A DNA stretch of 64,000 nt from Opitutaceae bacterium EW11 (GTDB lineage Bacteria; Verrucomicrobiota; Verrucomicrobiia; Opitutales; Opitutaceae): positions 417,933 to 481,932 of the forward strand of contig QAYY01000010.1 of the NCBI GenBank assembly GCA_003054665.1. The letters run 5' to 3'. Positions 56,578-64,000 of the stretch are shown here, in pieces. Both the position numbers and the translations under genes were made by a program. Position 1 is the first letter of the stretch. Each line of letters begins with the position of its first letter. Under the pieces are notes generated by a model. The model saw nothing but the letters and a program-made list of their open reading frames with translations. It was not told the origin of the DNA and did no database searches.

Positions 56578-59562
56578 TCACTCGTCAGTGCGGACCTCCT
56601 GGATCTCGCCGGAAAACAACGTGGATGCTGTACTCGCACCAGCGAGATTCCAGCCAACTACCCAGTTATCGCGAGTAAACGCGTACATCCCAACCTCCAG
56701 GGCTGCAGCCACCCTCTCATTCACGAGAACAGCGACCGTTCCCCTGAGCAGCTCATTCGAGGCGGCGCTGGGATGAAAATCGATCTGCAATCCGACCGGA
56801 GCAGCCGTCCGGGCAAGCCACGCGGTAAACTGAGGCCGCGCGCCCCAGTGATCGTGGCCAATCCGAAACCGAGCGGCTTCGAACTGAACGAAGATCAAGT
56901 CCCCCGCTCCTGTTTCGCCGAACCAAGCGAGCGGTTGCTGCCCAATCGCTTCCAACGGCAAAGAGAACCTCAGCGAGATGCTTCGAGGGCGCGCCTCCCC
57001 CACCTCTGATCGCGTCGAGGATAGCAGATTCAACAGGCGTGTATTTACGGCAAATCTGCCCACGTCCGCCACGCTCAGGCCACGCGCCTTCTCTGTTCCT
57101 CCATCGATCGGCCAAGTGGAACCAAAAGCAACGACCGGAGCGACTGCACGGACAGGGGCACGGGATCTTTCGGCTACACCGAGTTGAGCAAGGTCAGCCC
57201 GCCAGACCACGTGATCGTCAATACGGAGCACACAGGCCCGTCGCTCAAGTGCCTGCTCGAGCTGTCCTGCACCGGCTTTCGCACTGCTCAACCACGGAAA
57301 GAGCAGCACGGCTGAATGCCTTCCCGCTTCTAGCGCACAGCGCTCTGACCGGCCAACCACTCGGCCATTGATGGAAACGGCGCACACCACGCCGTCGGGC
57401 GCTCGAATAGCCGAAACCGCTAGCGTTCGCTCTCCATCGCGCATGGAAAGCAGCGGCGTTGATTCGGAGAGCCCTTCAGCCGCAAAGGAGAACTGAATGG
57501 CGCCTTCGTGTTCGATTTGCGTGAGGTTGGGAGCCGCGCCGGTTGCCTCCAGCCATGGCTGTGTGGAAAGGATGGCGCGAGGATCCACTCGCATCGGGGT
57601 TTCAACGGTGCCCGTGAAACTCGTGCCCGCCGTGGTTCCGCCGATAAGATTCTTGCCGACTCGGATCGTCTCGTGGCCAGCGGGATAGAGCCCGGTGCGC
57701 AGGTTCGCCACCACCTTTCCATCCCACTCGACGATCACTCGGTCCCGTAGTCGCTTCAGTTCGTCAAAGGAGGTCATCAGCGGTGTCGCGTCGGGCGGCA
57801 GCAGGCTTCCCATGCAGATGAGCGCTTGGTGCTGGCCCGGCCCGATCTCGAAGGGCTCACTTCGCACCAGCCCCACATTCCAGTGATCGACAAACAACCG
57901 CGCCCGATCCGCGCCGAGGTATTCGATGCAGAGCAGATCGCCATGCTCAGGGATACCCGTCACCAACAACGGCTCCGAGGTACCAGCGGGAATCGGATTG
58001 GGGAGAGTCAGCCGAAGACGCACGAGGCCGACGTCATTCTGGAGGGCCTTCTCCAATCCTGGTGAACTATCTTTCCACGTCTGCGCTTCGGTGAATCGCA
58101 CCAGCCGCATGGTGAAATCATGCGCGGCGAACTCGTCCCGCATCGCCTGCGTGTAACCATCGTAAACATACGGACGAAACTGGAGCGGATGTTTGGCCTC
58201 CAGGAGCGCCTCGTATTTCGGAATCTCGCGCGCAAAAACCGGTCGGTGAAAGACGGAGGCGTTCAGCAGACCGAGCGCGACGCCTGGATCTCGCTTCGCC
58301 TCAACCTCCACCCGTCGCTGAGCCTGAACGCGAAAATCCAACGGAAACTGCTGTCTCAAAGGTTGGGCGAAGTTCGCGCAGATCACAAAGAGACAAGCGG
58401 CGGCCATTCCCCACCGAAACCAGCGGTGCTGGAAGCCCGGCGCGCGCGTGATCGCGGCGCCGGCGGCCATCGCAAGGAACAAGTACAGCGGCTTCGCGGT
58501 GCGGGCGTATACGACAAATCGAGGCAGAACATCCGAGAAGAATACCGTTAGCCCGAGCAGGAGTAGCCCGACGCCCACCCACAGAACACTGGCACCTCGC
58601 GAGCAACTCCGTGTTCTTCGCCTGCCCACCAGCGAAACAAGCACGAGCACCAGCAGGACCGCGGCATACGTGCCTTCCGACTCTCGCGTAAAATCAACGA
58701 CGAACCGGAGCCCTTGGCCAAAGTCACCTTGTGTGACAGTCCGTGAAAACTGAACGGTGTCGGCAAGGTAATCCACGCCTCCTGCTCGAGCGAGGGCGAT
58801 CACGGCGAAGACCGGCGTCACGAGACCAACTCCAGCCGCGACGCCTCGAATCAGGAATCCTCGAACGTTTTCTGCTCTGAACAGACAATGAGCGACGAGC
58901 AGGGCAGCTCCAACGCTCCAATACCCGTTGTAGACCAGGTAGCCGATCCCAGCCAGAAGCCCGGACGTCCAGGATCGCAACGGGCGCGTTTTCCCCAGTC
59001 CGATCCAAAACGACAGCAAGAAAACGAACAGAGAGGCATCGTAGGGAAAGTAATGCCGGGAGTAATACAGACCGGTGACACAACCCGCGGAAAAGAAGCA
59101 TGCCCAGGCCGCGGCTGTCTCCTCCCTCTCCGTTTTTCGGACAATACACCAGACGAGCAGGAGTATCCCCGCACTGAATAGACCAAAGAAACATGCGCCA
59201 AACCAAGTCGGGGCGGCGCCTCCCCAAAACGCTCGTTCAGCTCCCGCCGGGATCAAGGCAAGGACACGAAATAGAACGTGATCTGCACCCCGAAACAGCT
59301 CCTGCAGTCCTTGTGACCACTGTCCCTTCAGGAACTCCCCGAGCGCCGCCTGCGCCCGAGAATACCGGCTTTCGTCGGACCAATAATACTGCCCGCCTCG
59401 CACCGCGATGGCCCACCTGAGCGCGAGGGAAACAACTAACACGACCGCCGTCGCCAGCCGCGCGGGCCGGTTTTTGACAATCGACGAATCAGATGCTCTT
59501 GAAGTGTCCAAACGTGGTGATTTTCGCGCTCCAAGGTGCCCATCGCTTCCGCTGCCAGGCAA
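56578..59562 (-). CDS. GT-C-type polytopic membrane protein with duplicated extracytoplasmic region
   Basis: This protein has up to 994 residues. The N-terminal half (about 35-400) has 9-11 hydrophobic segments with a luminal YYWSDESRYSR motif after TM1, like the acidic pair of GT-C glycosyltransferases (ArnT/PMT type). The C-terminal part (about 530-994) is soluble and contains two related segments ending GKNLIGGTTAGTSFTGTVE and GWNLAGASTASTLFSGEIQ, a LamG-like ending. It may transfer a sugar from a lipid carrier. The start is uncertain: TTG at 59562 or 59511, with a stop two codons upstream of the former. Confidence 0.65.
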   Translation of the reverse strand: MPGSGSDGHLGARKSPRLDTSRASDSSIVKNRPARLATAVVLVVSLALRWAIAVRGGQYYWSDESRYSRAQAALGEFLKGQWSQGLQELFRGADHVLFRVLALIPAGAERAFWGGAAPTWFGACFFGLFSAGILLLVWCIVRKTEREETAAAWACFFSAGCVTGLYYSRHYFPYDASLFVFLLSFWIGLGKTRPLRSWTSGLLAGIGYLVYNGYWSVGAALLVAHCLFRAENVRGFLIRGVAAGVGLVTPVFAVIALARAGGVDYLADTVQFSRTVTQGDFGQGLRFVVDFTRESEGTYAAVLLVLVLVSLVGRRRTRSCSRGASVLWVGVGLLLLGLTVFFSDVLPRFVVYARTAKPLYLFLAMAAGAAITRAPGFQHRWFRWGMAAACLFVICANFAQPLRQQFPLDFRVQAQRRVEVEAKRDPGVALGLLNASVFHRPVFAREIPKYEALLEAKHPLQFRPYVYDGYTQAMRDEFAAHDFTMRLVRFTEAQTWKDSSPGLEKALQNDVGLVRLRLTLPNPIPAGTSEPLLVTGIPEHGDLLCIEYLGADRARLFVDHWNVGLVRSEPFEIGPGQHQALICMGSLLPPDATPLMTSFDELKRLRDRVIVEWDGKVVANLRTGLYPAGHETIRVGKNLIGGTTAGTSFTGTVETPMRVDPRAILSTQPWLEATGAAPNLTQIEHEGAIQFSFAAEGLSESTPLLSMRDGERTLAVSAIRAPDGVVCAVSINGRVVGRSERCALEAGRHSAVLLFPWLSSAKAGAGQLEQALERRACVLRIDDHVVWRADLAQLGVAERSRAPVRAVAPVVAFGSTWPIDGGTEKARGLSVADVGRFAVNTRLLNLLSSTRSEVGEARPRSISLRFSLPLEAIGQQPLAWFGETGAGDLIFVQFEAARFRIGHDHWGARPQFTAWLARTAAPVGLQIDFHPSAASNELLRGTVAVLVNERVAAALEVGMYAFTRDNWVVGWNLAGASTASTLFSGEIQEVRTDE

Positions 59563-59829
59563 GAATTACGATGGCCTTGCCGCAATTCGCAGATGTGACG
59601 CCTTGGTCGCCGGCGGGACACCCAAGCACCCTTGCTCGGCCGATGCCCAAGTCGCCCCTCTAGCCAATCCCGCTGGACTTCGGCATTCTCCGTGCCGCCG
59701 GTCAGTGCTGTGGAAGCGCACCCACTAGGGTCCAGATTGTGGTGAATCTCTACCAGATCACTTGAGCATCGGTGACCTAGGCAAGGCTAAGGAATAGCCT
59801 GCAGCAGGAGGGGGTGCGGCAACTTCGCT

Positions 59830-60936
59830 CTACTGCCCCGCTTTGCCGAGCGGACAAAAGACGTCCTTCAGGTCGGTACCGTTAACAGTGAAATTCGTGG
59901 CGCCCGTTCGTTGTGAAGAGGACGAGGCTGGCTCGAAAAGCTGATTCAAATCCACCCCATTGACGGTGAAGCCCGTGGTCCCCGCTGCGCTGCCGCTGGT
60001 TTTCGGATGGAACACGGCATTGAGATCAACCCCGTTAACCGTGAAGTTTGTTACCGGCGCACGAGAAACATAGGCGAGAATCACGACGCAGCCATTGTAT
60101 CCGGATTCATAAACGTTGGAGCCCGCGCCGTAGCCACACCAAGTGTTACCGGCGTCAGCATAGGACGGGTAGTCGGGATCGCTTTTCCCTCCAGGTGCAT
60201 TCCCCGAACCCCCTTCGATGCCCGACGCGAGTGCAGAACCAAAGACGCCCGACGAGCCGCCGCCACCACCGGCACCTCCGTTGCCCCAATTGCCTGAGGC
60301 CCCACCTCCGCCGCCATACACCCCCCCGCCGCCGCCACCACCAATGTACCCTGACGCCGGACCGCTGCCACCGCCCTGTCCGTAACCGCCAGCATCCGCG
60401 CCGCCGAAATCGCCCCAACCGCCAGCACCTCCGCCAGATTGCGTGGCACCTTTGCCCGCCGTGGAATTAGGCCCCGAACCGTTTCCACCGTTGAGGCCGC
60501 CAGGTCCGCCAACACCAAACGCATTACCGCCGCCACCGCCACCCCCGGCCCAAACATCGGCCCCCGATTTCCAGATTCGGCTGTACCCGCCGCCGCCCGA
60601 TCCGCCCAAACCTTTGGCTGAGCCGCCACCGGGCCATCCGCCAGACATGTAGCCTTGTCCACCGCCACCGACGTAAACGTCAAAAACCTCTCCGGGGGAC
60701 ACCGAATACGTCGCCCAGGCAAAGGCCCCTGCGCCGCCCATTTGGTTCACCCCCGAGCCTCCGCCGGCACCCCACACCTTTACGGTTATCTTCGAGACAC
60801 CCGCAGGTACGGCGTAGGTTTGTCCTCCTCCAGTGTATACAAAGACTCGTTTGGCGAGAAAGATGTCCTCGGCATGTCCGAGAAGGGCGGACACCACCAA
60901 GGCGGCGGGAAAGGCTAGAATTCGCAAAAAGCTCAT
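59830..60936 (-). CDS. Exported glycine-rich protein with three C-terminal DLxxVF units
   Basis: This 368-residue protein has a signal peptide (1-22), a glycine-rich domain (about 30-290) opening QTYAVPAGVSKITVKVWGAG, the form of the Gly_rich_2 domain, and three C-terminal copies of an about 24-residue unit: TNFTVNGVDLNAVFHP, TGFTVNGVDLNQLFEP and TNFTVNGTDLKDVFCP. Predicted to be a surface or extracellular protein. The C-terminal unit is shared with the next secreted protein at 61543. The role is unknown. Confidence 0.72.
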   Translation of the reverse strand: MSFLRILAFPAALVVSALLGHAEDIFLAKRVFVYTGGGQTYAVPAGVSKITVKVWGAGGGSGVNQMGGAGAFAWATYSVSPGEVFDVYVGGGGQGYMSGGWPGGGSAKGLGGSGGGGYSRIWKSGADVWAGGGGGGGNAFGVGGPGGLNGGNGSGPNSTAGKGATQSGGGAGGWGDFGGADAGGYGQGGGSGPASGYIGGGGGGGVYGGGGGASGNWGNGGAGGGGGSSGVFGSALASGIEGGSGNAPGGKSDPDYPSYADAGNTWCGYGAGSNVYESGYNGCVVILAYVSRAPVTNFTVNGVDLNAVFHPKTSGSAAGTTGFTVNGVDLNQLFEPASSSSQRTGATNFTVNGTDLKDVFCPLGKAGQ

Positions 60937-61044
60937 GAGTGACCGAAGGCTGGAGGTCTGAAGAACACGGAGTTGAGAGAGGAGGGAGCTTACCGAGCGC
61001 GGGTGGAACCCTGTACCGGGAATCTCCGCCGCTTCGCTAGTCGG

Positions 61045-61431
61045 CTACTTTTGCTTTCGCGGCGCTCGAGATAATTCGTCGAGCCGCCCTTGCACCTTTT
61101 TGTGACGGCGCTCGATTGCAGGCCTCAAATCCGCACGCCGGATAGCTGCTTTCTTGAGCAAAACGGATTCTAGCCGCAGTTGAGCCTGTTCCATGTCTGC
61201 AGGATCGGGAGCTTTGCCCGCCGCTTGCGCGTCACGGTGGATTCGCTGGATCGCCTCGACCGCCACCTTCACCTCCGGATCGTCGCGATCCGTGTTGGTC
61301 ACTTCAGCCAACGCTTTCGCGCACTCGACTTCCTCGGCCGGCGGCTGCGCTGCCGGTTGCGCCGCAAGCGGCAGCCCCCCTAGACACAAAGTTAGGACAA
61401 TGATCGTTAGTTTTGAACGGCTGGGTTTCAT
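61045..61431 (-). CDS. Small exported helical protein
   Basis: This 128-residue protein has a signal peptide (about 1-24), then a highly charged helical body (residues 35-128) with ECAKALAEVTNTDRDDPEVK and a basic C-terminus. No known domain recognised. It sits between two exported proteins with DLxxLF units. The ATG at 61431 is the only start that exposes the signal peptide at the N-terminus. Confidence 0.55.
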   Translation of the reverse strand: MKPSRSKLTIIVLTLCLGGLPLAAQPAAQPPAEEVECAKALAEVTNTDRDDPEVKVAVEAIQRIHRDAQAAGKAPDPADMEQAQLRLESVLLKKAAIRRADLRPAIERRHKKVQGRLDELSRAPRKQK

Positions 61432-61542
61432 AATACCAAAGAAGCATGTGCCGGGTTCAGCTCGGCGTTGGCTGCGATGAAAGTCGGTTTCCATTTGATC
61501 TGTATAGGTATCATTCACTCAAGCCCGCGCCTGGAGAACAGG

Positions 61543-62520
61543 TCATTTTTTCTCGAAGATAGCCGCCAGATCCTGACCGTCCGCGGCAACAAAACCGACG
61601 TTAGCACGAGCGGCGCTTGCGCGTGGCTGGAAAAGGTCCGCTAGATCGTACGTCGTACCATTTACGACGCACGTGAGGCCCGTCGAAGCGGCCCGCGCGC
61701 CGCCATTCCGGACCTTGAACAACAGGCCAACATCGCCGGAAGGAGAAAGATAGTTCGTCGGAGGGGGCGGTGGGGTCGTCGTGTAGACACTCGACGTAAC
61801 GGTGCGCGATTGGTAGCCGTTCGTATCAGTAGCCCAGGCACGAAACTGATAAGTCGTTCCCGCTGCACCTGCTGTGAGGGTTGCGCCCGGGGATGTGCTG
61901 GTCCAACCATTGCCGCCTCCTGAAGTCCCCAGGGTAGTCCACGCGCCACCGCTCTCGCTCACTTGCACCGTGACAGTGCTCAAGCGGCCTTCATCATCCT
62001 GCCCCAAGGCAGTCGCCGTGAAACTGTCTCCCTGCGCAATGTCCGAGGGCAGAGAGGTGAATGATGCATAGCAGCCCCGCACGTGTATCCAGAAAAAACC
62101 GAGATTCGCTTCTGCGTAAGAGGGGAAGAAAGTGATGTGGAAATAGACCTGCCTATCGGCGCGATAGAGATAACGCACGGTTGCGGAGTCTGGGCCAAAA
62201 TCACCGCGAAGATTTGCAAGCCCCCCGTTGAGCCACCACGGTCCTGAGACCAGCTGATCCACATTTGCGAAGCCGGTCCCATAATCGATGGCAGTGCCGC
62301 CCTTCGTCCCCATCTTCACGCTCATCGTGTGATCCGCTCCGACACGAAGGGTAAGGTCGTTTCCCCCAAAGCCGCTATCCAGCCAAGCGTACCCGTCGGT
62401 ACTGTCCGATGAATAGGTATCGGCACGAGAAGTACACAGCGGAAGGAGCGCGGCCGCAGCCGCCAGCAAGGCGGTATGCAGCGGACAAACACGCAATCCG
62501 AGGGAGGTGCGGCAGCTCAT
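61543..62520 (-). CDS. Exported protein with an Ig-like region and C-terminal DLxxLF units
   Basis: This 325-residue protein has a signal peptide (about 1-33), a beta-rich N-terminal domain (VDQLVSGPWWLNGGLANLRG, then RQVYFHITFFPSY), an Ig/FN3-like region (about 150-245) and a Pro-rich linker. At the C-terminus are two diverged units, VVNGTTYDLADLFQP and VAADGQDLAAIFEKK. Its start overlaps the upstream gene stop (ATGA). It is probably a surface protein; function unknown. Confidence 0.68.
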   Translation of the reverse strand: MSCRTSLGLRVCPLHTALLAAAAALLPLCTSRADTYSSDSTDGYAWLDSGFGGNDLTLRVGADHTMSVKMGTKGGTAIDYGTGFANVDQLVSGPWWLNGGLANLRGDFGPDSATVRYLYRADRQVYFHITFFPSYAEANLGFFWIHVRGCYASFTSLPSDIAQGDSFTATALGQDDEGRLSTVTVQVSESGGAWTTLGTSGGGNGWTSTSPGATLTAGAAGTTYQFRAWATDTNGYQSRTVTSSVYTTTPPPPPTNYLSPSGDVGLLFKVRNGGARAASTGLTCVVNGTTYDLADLFQPRASAARANVGFVAADGQDLAAIFEKK

Positions 62521-63125
62521 GGGTCCGTCAACTCCTCGGGTGGAACCCTGCCGGTGAATTCAGAGCGCGCAGCAAGCGTCTTCTTCCGGGCAGCGATGTC
62601 ACGGCGCTGGAGTTCCACCGCCGCCGCCAGCGCTGGATCCACGCGTACCGCCTCGTCCAGCACTGATTCTTCAAACGCGATCTGTTTAAGCTCAGCCTCG
62701 ATCTCAGCACGCTCTTTTACCTCCCAAGCCTCGAGATAGGCTTTCCGCGCCTGAAACTCGGCCGAGGAGCCGGGAGCTAGCACCAAACCACTCTTGCTGG
62801 CCGCTGAAACAACCATGGTTTGGTTGCCGGAGAGATGGAGCTTCTGCAGGCCAAATGCTTGAAATCGATCGCGGCTGTTGCGGAAGCTTTGGCGCTTGGT
62901 TTCCGCCGCTTCCCGAGCGCGCCGGGCTTCGGATTCTGCTTCTTTGGCCGGCGTGTGGCGATTTCGGATACTCTGCTGCGCGAGAAAAAGCCTGCTCGCG
63001 AGCTCGACCTCCTTCCTGGATGCACCAGCGCCGCCTCCGGACGTCTCGCTGTCTACGGCCGGTTGCGCAACCAGCCGAAGCATGCCGGCCATCAGCAAGA
63101 GCAATACGAAAAGCGTGGTTTTCAT
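62517..63125 (-). CDS. Exported coiled-coil protein
   Basis: This 202-residue protein has a signal peptide (about 1-20), a charged helical region (38-85: ASRLFLAQQSIRNRHTPAKE), a small beta region (LHLSGNQTMVVSAASKSGLV) and a second charged helix (125-200). No domain recognised. Its TGA overlaps the ATG of the next exported protein (ATGA), so they are coupled. The start ATG at 63125 is chosen over a frame to 63149 overlapping the transposase gene. Confidence 0.6.
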   Translation of the reverse strand: MKTTLFVLLLLMAGMLRLVAQPAVDSETSGGGAGASRKEVELASRLFLAQQSIRNRHTPAKEAESEARRAREAAETKRQSFRNSRDRFQAFGLQKLHLSGNQTMVVSAASKSGLVLAPGSSAEFQARKAYLEAWEVKERAEIEAELKQIAFEESVLDEAVRVDPALAAAVELQRRDIAARKKTLAARSEFTGRVPPEELTDP

Positions 63126-63145
63126 CAAACGCTCGGGCAAAGGGG

Positions 63146-64000
63146 TCACGTCTCAACACTCAACAAATCCGGCGACGCCGGATCCGCACAGTAGGGCTCC
63201 TGGCAACGCGTTTCGGGGAATGTCGCGAGCAGCCGCTCCAGAACTTCACGATGGCGCGCGACGCCCTGCCAACGCTTGATCTGGACGCTGAGACCGCCCG
63301 GCGCACCTGTCTGGAGTTCTCCCGCAAGCCAGGCGTTGGACGCCGAGGTGACTGCTTTCATCGCAGCACAAAGGAGCATCTTCTCGGGAGCTGACTTCCG
63401 CAGGGGTAGGCGCCCTAAATTCACCTTCGCTGCACGGGCGAAGCGCTCCAGGCTCTCTTTCCATAGAGAACGCTGAAGATCTTGCAGGGCCGCCGGCTCG
63501 ACACCGTCGAATCGGGTTTTACGGCACCACACGAGAGCCCTCAACGATTCCGTCTTCGCCTTTCGGAATTCTCGTCCACCAAGACACCAGCCGCGGCTCA
63601 TGTGCTTGGAACACAAAGGTGTGCGAAGCACCGGATCCGTGCTCAAGACTTCGAGAAAATCCACATAACGTTGCCAACACGTCCGGTTCGGTCCCTGGCC
63701 GGCGGATCGCAGTACCGTGCCGGGCTCGAGCCACTCAGGCCGGTTCTTCTTTCGGAACGCGGCGATGCTGCTTCGCCGAAACTCGAAGTAGTTGTCAAAT
63801 CTCACCACACCCGCCCGTACCGGATTCAGATGGATGTAGTGACAGACCTGCTCCAGGGCATGCCCCGGTTCGACCAGCAGGGCCTTGAATCGCCCTTGGA
63901 AGGGGCGCCCCACCAGCTTGCGGTAGCCATTGTAGCGGCGGACCCAAGTTCCCTGCAGCCACTTCATGCCCTCGCTCAAGTTCGGTTCGGTTATCTCCAG
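63146..64000 (-). CDS. REP-associated (RAYT/Y1_Tnp) transposase, 5' end beyond the right edge
   Basis: The frame is open to the window edge and reads LEITEPNLSEGMKWLQGTW, the middle of a REP-associated tyrosine transposase. Family motifs PFQGRFKALLV and YIHLNPVRAGVV (with the active-site Tyr region) are present; the N-terminal HUH region must lie beyond 64000. An apparent start at 63979 is internal. The C-terminal extension (about 120-285) is longer than in short RAYTs. These enzymes cut and move REP hairpins, which fits the palindromes in this window. Confidence 0.82.
   Translation of the reverse strand: MEITEPNLSEGMKWLQGTWVRRYNGYRKLVGRPFQGRFKALLVEPGHALEQVCHYIHLNPVRAGVVRFDNYFEFRRSSIAAFRKKNRPEWLEPGTVLRSAGQGPNRTCWQRYVDFLEVLSTDPVLRTPLCSKHMSRGWCLGGREFRKAKTESLRALVWCRKTRFDGVEPAALQDLQRSLWKESLERFARAAKVNLGRLPLRKSAPEKMLLCAAMKAVTSASNAWLAGELQTGAPGGLSVQIKRWQGVARHREVLERLLATFPETRCQEPYCADPASPDLLSVET

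Noticed and set aside
60180..60760. Dense short GC-rich direct repeats considered as CRISPR-like or VNTR DNA
   Set aside because: They are codons for a glycine-rich protein (GGN runs); no regular spacer pattern.
63146..63979. Complete transposase gene starting at 63979
   Set aside because: The frame continues to the window edge with family-like residues (ITEPNLSEG), so the apparent start is internal and the gene is only partly seen.

Overview
The window comes from a GC-rich Gram-negative genome, most likely a member of Verrucomicrobiota near the Opitutaceae. The evidence is circumstantial. Gene content fits: a trans-envelope RND pump, lipoproteins, a diheme-type SdhCAB, many secreted TPR and LysM proteins, and a REP-associated transposase. 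An exact TGTTC-N4-GAACA dyad, which I recall as the LexA motif described for Verrucomicrobia, lies in front of a SplB-like gene. Shine-Dalgarno sequences are mostly weak or absent, and several genes appear to start at GTG or TTG.

Layout. 1-0.7 kb: rpmH-rnpA and the probable start of yidD on the minus strand. 0.9-8.4 kb: M28 peptidase, YfcE-like phosphoesterase, GNAT, signal peptidase I, a putatively SOS-controlled radical-SAM gene, a TPR protein, an inactive rhomboid-like protein coupled to PrmB. 8.4-15.5 kb (minus): a TPR-membrane/TPR-AAA gene pair, purB and tex. 15.6-15.8 kb: a 154-bp palindromic MITE-like repeat. 15.9-27.3 kb: single genes for a mini-TonB, a thioredoxin-like protein, an AEC transporter, a HI0933-type flavoprotein, an LTXXQ protein, a zincin, a SYLF protein, a CinA-C protein, exonuclease III, a cystathionine-gamma-synthase-like enzyme with DUF167, MATE and DMT transporters. 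27.3-35.9 kb (minus): a COG3014/YcfL/LpoB lipoprotein cluster with extra secreted genes, followed by an RND permease-adaptor pair. 36-41 kb (plus): glpK, a SEL1/coiled-coil/LysM protein and an LEA2-type lipoprotein. 41-45.5 kb (minus): sdhC-sdhA-[ORF6N gene]-sdhB. 45.5-56.3 kb (minus): a PaaK-like adenylating enzyme, a Nudix hydrolase, a LysM protein, a TPR protein, purU, carB, a degenerate NtrC-like regulator and a PilC/GspF protein. tRNA-Pro(UGG) and tRNA-Gly(UCC) lie on the plus strand. 56.6-64 kb (minus): a GT-C-like membrane protein with a duplicated extracytoplasmic region, four secreted proteins (two sharing a C-terminal DLxxLF unit), and the 3' part of a RAYT-type transposase cut by the right edge.

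Functionally the window is mostly core chromosome: translation, purine/pyrimidine supply (purB, purU, carB), respiration (sdh), nucleic-acid maintenance (tex, xth, splB-like). Accessory material is concentrated in the envelope gene cluster (27-36 kb), the ORF6N insertion, the palindromic repeats and the 56-64 kb surface-protein region. I found no CRISPR array, prophage, rRNA or complete insertion sequence.
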